From Bacteroidales bacterium UBA2861 (lineage in GTDB: Bacteria; Bacteroidota; Bacteroidia; Bacteroidales; UBA932), in the NCBI GenBank assembly GCA_002350615.1, contig DEFD01000034.1, positions 1-16,372 on the forward strand: DNA of 16,372 bases, in the 5' to 3' direction. How positions within the stretch are numbered: the stretch's first letter is position 1; each line of letters starts with the position of its first letter. Both the position numbers and the translations under genes were made by a program. The notes beneath the pieces were generated by a model. The model was given only the letters and a program-made list of their open reading frames with translations, had not been told where the DNA came from and ran no database searches. Shown here piece after piece: positions 15,168-16,372 of the stretch.

Positions 15168-15382
15168 GCGAACACTTCCAATACCTCAAAGAGGGGCTCA
15201 TAGCAGACCTCGTAGACCGCGTGATGACCGATTACAATCTGGATCTGGAAAAGGCCCTGGATGTTGTATACTCATCGGAAATCTTTCGGAAACTCTCCGA
15301 CCCTGCCACTGCTCTCTTCAAGGAAGGTCCTGCTTACATTTATTCTTATTTGAAAGACGAACTGAGCAAAGGAAAGATTTGA
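15164..15382 (+). CDS. Small helical companion protein of unknown function
   Basis: This 72-residue acidic, all-helical protein has no signal peptide. The segment IADLVDRVMTDYNLDLEKALDVVYSSEIFRKLSDP and the ending YIYSYLKDELSKGKI follow a pattern I recall from uncharacterised Bacteroidota proteins encoded after DUF3990 genes, but I cannot give a family number with confidence. The start overlaps the DUF3990 stop by four bases (ATGA, 15164-15167), so the two are translationally coupled. Together with the DUF3791 gene, a small protein lies on each side of the putative ADP-ribosyltransferase, and either may be its inhibitor. The invertase start follows after 27 bases. Confidence 0.7.
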   Translation: MSEHFQYLKEGLIADLVDRVMTDYNLDLEKALDVVYSSEIFRKLSDPATALFKEGPAYIYSYLKDELSKGKI

Positions 15383-15409
15383 TCATTGTGCCCCATAACT
15401 GGCTCAACC

Positions 15410-16012
15410 ATGGTGTATGCTTATATCAGAGTGAGTACAGACCAGCAATCCAGCCTGGGACAGGAATACGAGATTAGTAATTGGTGCGCTTCGCAACATG
15501 TCAAAGTGGATGTCTGGGTGCGGGAGTCAGTTTCCGGAACAGTGCTTGCCGAGAAGCGTAAACTTGGTCGCGTCATCCGTCGTATGCGGAAAGGGGATTT
15601 GCTCGTATGTAGCGAGATATCACGTCTGGGAAGAAGCATACTCATGGTAATGTCCATTCTGAACGATTGTGCACAAAGGGGTATTGCCATCCACTCGATA
15701 AAAGATAACTTCGACCTCGGTAACAATATCAATTCCAAGATTATAGCCTTCGCTTTCGCGCTCGCCGCAGAGATAGAAAGGAACCTGATTTCCCAACGCA
15801 CGAAGGAGGCCCTCGCTGGCAAACGTGCCTCTGGCATGATTCTAGGCCGTCCCTCCGGTCATACCAGAAAGTATAAGATGATCAGGGACAATCTTCCGGA
15901 AATAGAAAAACTTCTCAAGTCGGGTGCAAGCAAGACAGAGGTCGCGGCCAGTTTCGGCATCCACCGCAACACGTTTGCAAAATACCTTAAATCGTTGAAA
16001 ACCGGTCTGTAG
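15410..16012 (+). CDS. Serine DNA invertase, Mpi/Hin/resolvase family
   Basis: This is a 200-residue site-specific recombinase of the small serine family. The N-terminal catalytic domain (about 1-135) opens MVYAYIRVSTDQQSS, with the nucleophile Ser9 and active-site Arg7, and continues with DLLVCSEISRLGRSI, where the conserved S-R-L-x-R motif supplies catalytic arginines. The long E-helix follows (IIAFAFALAAEIERNLISQRTKEALA). A short linker (MILGRPSGHTRKYK) leads to a C-terminal helix-turn-helix (ASKTEVAASFGIHRNTFAKYLKSLK). Size and domain order match invertases such as Hin, Gin and B. fragilis Mpi, not large serine integrases. The ATG at 15410 is chosen because the catalytic domain begins there; a TTG at 15386 would add eight unconserved residues. 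It is the last gene of the operon and lies inside the segment flanked by the presumed crossover sites, so it probably inverts the DNA that carries it. It could also act elsewhere in the genome. Confidence 0.93.
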   Translation: MVYAYIRVSTDQQSSLGQEYEISNWCASQHVKVDVWVRESVSGTVLAEKRKLGRVIRRMRKGDLLVCSEISRLGRSILMVMSILNDCAQRGIAIHSIKDNFDLGNNINSKIIAFAFALAAEIERNLISQRTKEALAGKRASGMILGRPSGHTRKYKMIRDNLPEIEKLLKSGASKTEVAASFGIHRNTFAKYLKSLKTGL

Positions 16013-16023
16013 CTACCTTAATC

Positions 16024-16064
16024 TATACACACGTGCGTACGCGCGTGTTTCGTGCCCGTGCACG
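16024..16064. terminator. GC-rich double hairpin after the invertase gene
   Basis: The first element is a 20-base palindrome (16029-16048, one G:T wobble) followed by TTT. The second, at 16051-16064, is CGTGC-CCGT-GCACG. Both lie within 52 bases of the invertase stop codon, where a terminator is expected, but the T-run is only three bases. Bases 16024-16048 are also a strict 25-base pyrimidine-purine alternation. Terminator is the simplest reading; a cruciform or Z-DNA-prone regulatory element is the alternative. Confidence 0.5.
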
Positions 16065-16304
16065 ATAGTAAGCGGGCTAAAATGGTGTCGTATAGTGTAT
16101 TGAAAATTTTTTAAAAATTTTTCTGCTTTCGGATTGATATTAAATTCGCGAAATAACTTTCAATTTAAAGTTGATTTTTTGAATTTAGTTCTACAAAACT
16201 TTGATTTTTGGGCAAAAATGCCCTCCTAGGCCATTGTTTGGCATCTTACGATTATTTGCATATAAAAAAAATTATTCCGAACTTGCAGGCTTGAAGCGCA
16301 TTTT
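16065..16304 (+). promoter_or_regulatory. AT-rich noncoding stretch facing the right inverted repeat
   Basis: These 240 bases carry no credible gene. The longest feature is an A/T-tract block (16102-16123) likely to bend DNA. There is a GGGCA-AAAA-TGCCC hairpin at 16210-16223. Rightward boxes matching TAnnTTTG at 5 of 6 positions occur at 16154 (TAACTTTC) and 16196 (AAACTTTG); neither has a good -33 partner. As the only long noncoding DNA within the invertible segment, it is the best place for an outward promoter that would serve whichever leader it faces. The assignment is inferred. Confidence 0.45.
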
Positions 16305-16326
16305 AAAACGACCGTTTAAAAGTGCA
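16297..16326. other. Right invertase crossover site (inferred)
   Basis: This is a 30-bp imperfect dyad: arm CGCATTTTAAAACG (16297-16310), centre AC (16311-16312), arm CGTTTAAAAGTGCA (16313-16326). The arms match at 11 of 14 positions. The centre is the complement of the left site's GT, so the two sites are in inverted orientation and recombination would invert, not delete, the DNA between them. Confidence 0.8.
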
Positions 16327-16372
16327 ACAAAGCAGACTACATGTTTAGTTAGTATAGTATATGTTTAATTAA
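16305..16372 (-). repeat. Right 68-bp inverted repeat (IR-R), runs to the window edge
   Basis: This is the perfect reverse complement of 14329-14396. Its outer end is the last base of the window, so its full length is unknown. On the left, the same outer sequence is the leader of susC, ending 11 bases before the start codon. A gene with the same leader, transcribed rightward, is therefore expected just outside the window. Confidence 0.97.

Larger units (their letters stand above)
14390..16311. mobile_element. Predicted invertible DNA segment (about 1.92 kb)
   Basis: This segment is bounded by oppositely oriented crossover dyads (centres GT at 14389-14390 and AC at 16311-16312) and by perfect 68-bp inverted repeats. 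It encodes its own Mpi-like serine invertase plus three small genes, all on the + strand, and ends with a noncoding AT-rich stretch. Inversion would swap which inner end faces the susC leader. The layout parallels the Salmonella Hin segment, where the recombinase gene lies inside the flipped DNA with an outward promoter. Inversion itself is inferred; the repeats and gene content are seen directly. Confidence 0.82.

Noticed and set aside
16082..16114. Ten-codon reading frame after the invertase (MVSYSVLKIF)
   Set aside because: It is too short, lies in an AT-rich noncoding stretch, and has no supporting context.
16210..16223. GGGCA-AAAA-TGCCC hairpin as a terminator
   Set aside because: The 5-bp stem is weak and no T-run follows on either strand.
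14329..16372. Transposon or insertion sequence with terminal inverted repeats
   Set aside because: No transposase is present; the only recombinase is a small serine invertase. Each repeat contains a dyad with a 2-bp centre, and the left repeat is part of a gene leader. No target-site duplication could be examined because the window ends at the repeat.

Overview
The window looks like chromosomal DNA of a member of the Bacteroidales (Bacteroidota). The grounds are a paired SusC/SusD outer-membrane uptake system, many lipoproteins with a signal peptide ending in Cys, genes without obvious Shine-Dalgarno sequences, a TAnnTTTG-type promoter box, and a DUF3791/DUF3990 gene pair typical of this phylum. 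Species cannot be told from the sequence alone.

Layout. (1) 1-2800, housekeeping: the 3' end of pyruvate phosphate dikinase (+) with a strong terminator, then a minus-strand operon of YtxH-like protein, holin-family membrane protein and mannose-6-phosphate isomerase. Divergent from that operon is thiamine diphosphokinase (+). (2) 2783-5934, minus strand: a secreted S8 (subtilisin-like) lipoprotein protease, a lipocalin-like lipoprotein and a periplasmic or secreted protein of unknown function, closely packed. (3) 6014-14317, minus strand: SusC, SusD, an 811-residue SusCD-linked lipoprotein with an odd basic tail, and a Big2-domain lipoprotein, ended by a terminator. No carbohydrate-active enzyme is encoded in the window. 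The only degradative enzyme nearby is the S8 protease, so regions 2 and 3 may form a peptide/protein-acquisition locus comparable to RagAB (inference). (4) 14318-16372: a likely invertible DNA segment.

The invertible segment is the most interesting part. A perfect 68-bp inverted repeat lies at 14329-14396, ending 11 bp before the susC start codon, and again at 16305-16372, at the very end of the window. Each repeat ends, on its inner side, at an imperfect 30-bp dyad with a 2-bp non-palindromic centre (GT on the left, AC on the right), the geometry of a serine-invertase crossover site. Between them lie a + strand operon (DUF3791 protein, DUF3990 ADP-ribosyltransferase-fold protein, small helical protein, Mpi-like serine invertase) and an AT-rich 240-bp noncoding stretch that points at the right-hand repeat. 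The layout resembles the Salmonella Hin switch: the invertase sits inside the segment it probably flips, and flipping would change which upstream DNA faces the susC operon. The matching leader at the right edge predicts a second gene set, probably another susC operon, just beyond the window. The direction of the ON state and the promoter could not be settled from sequence.
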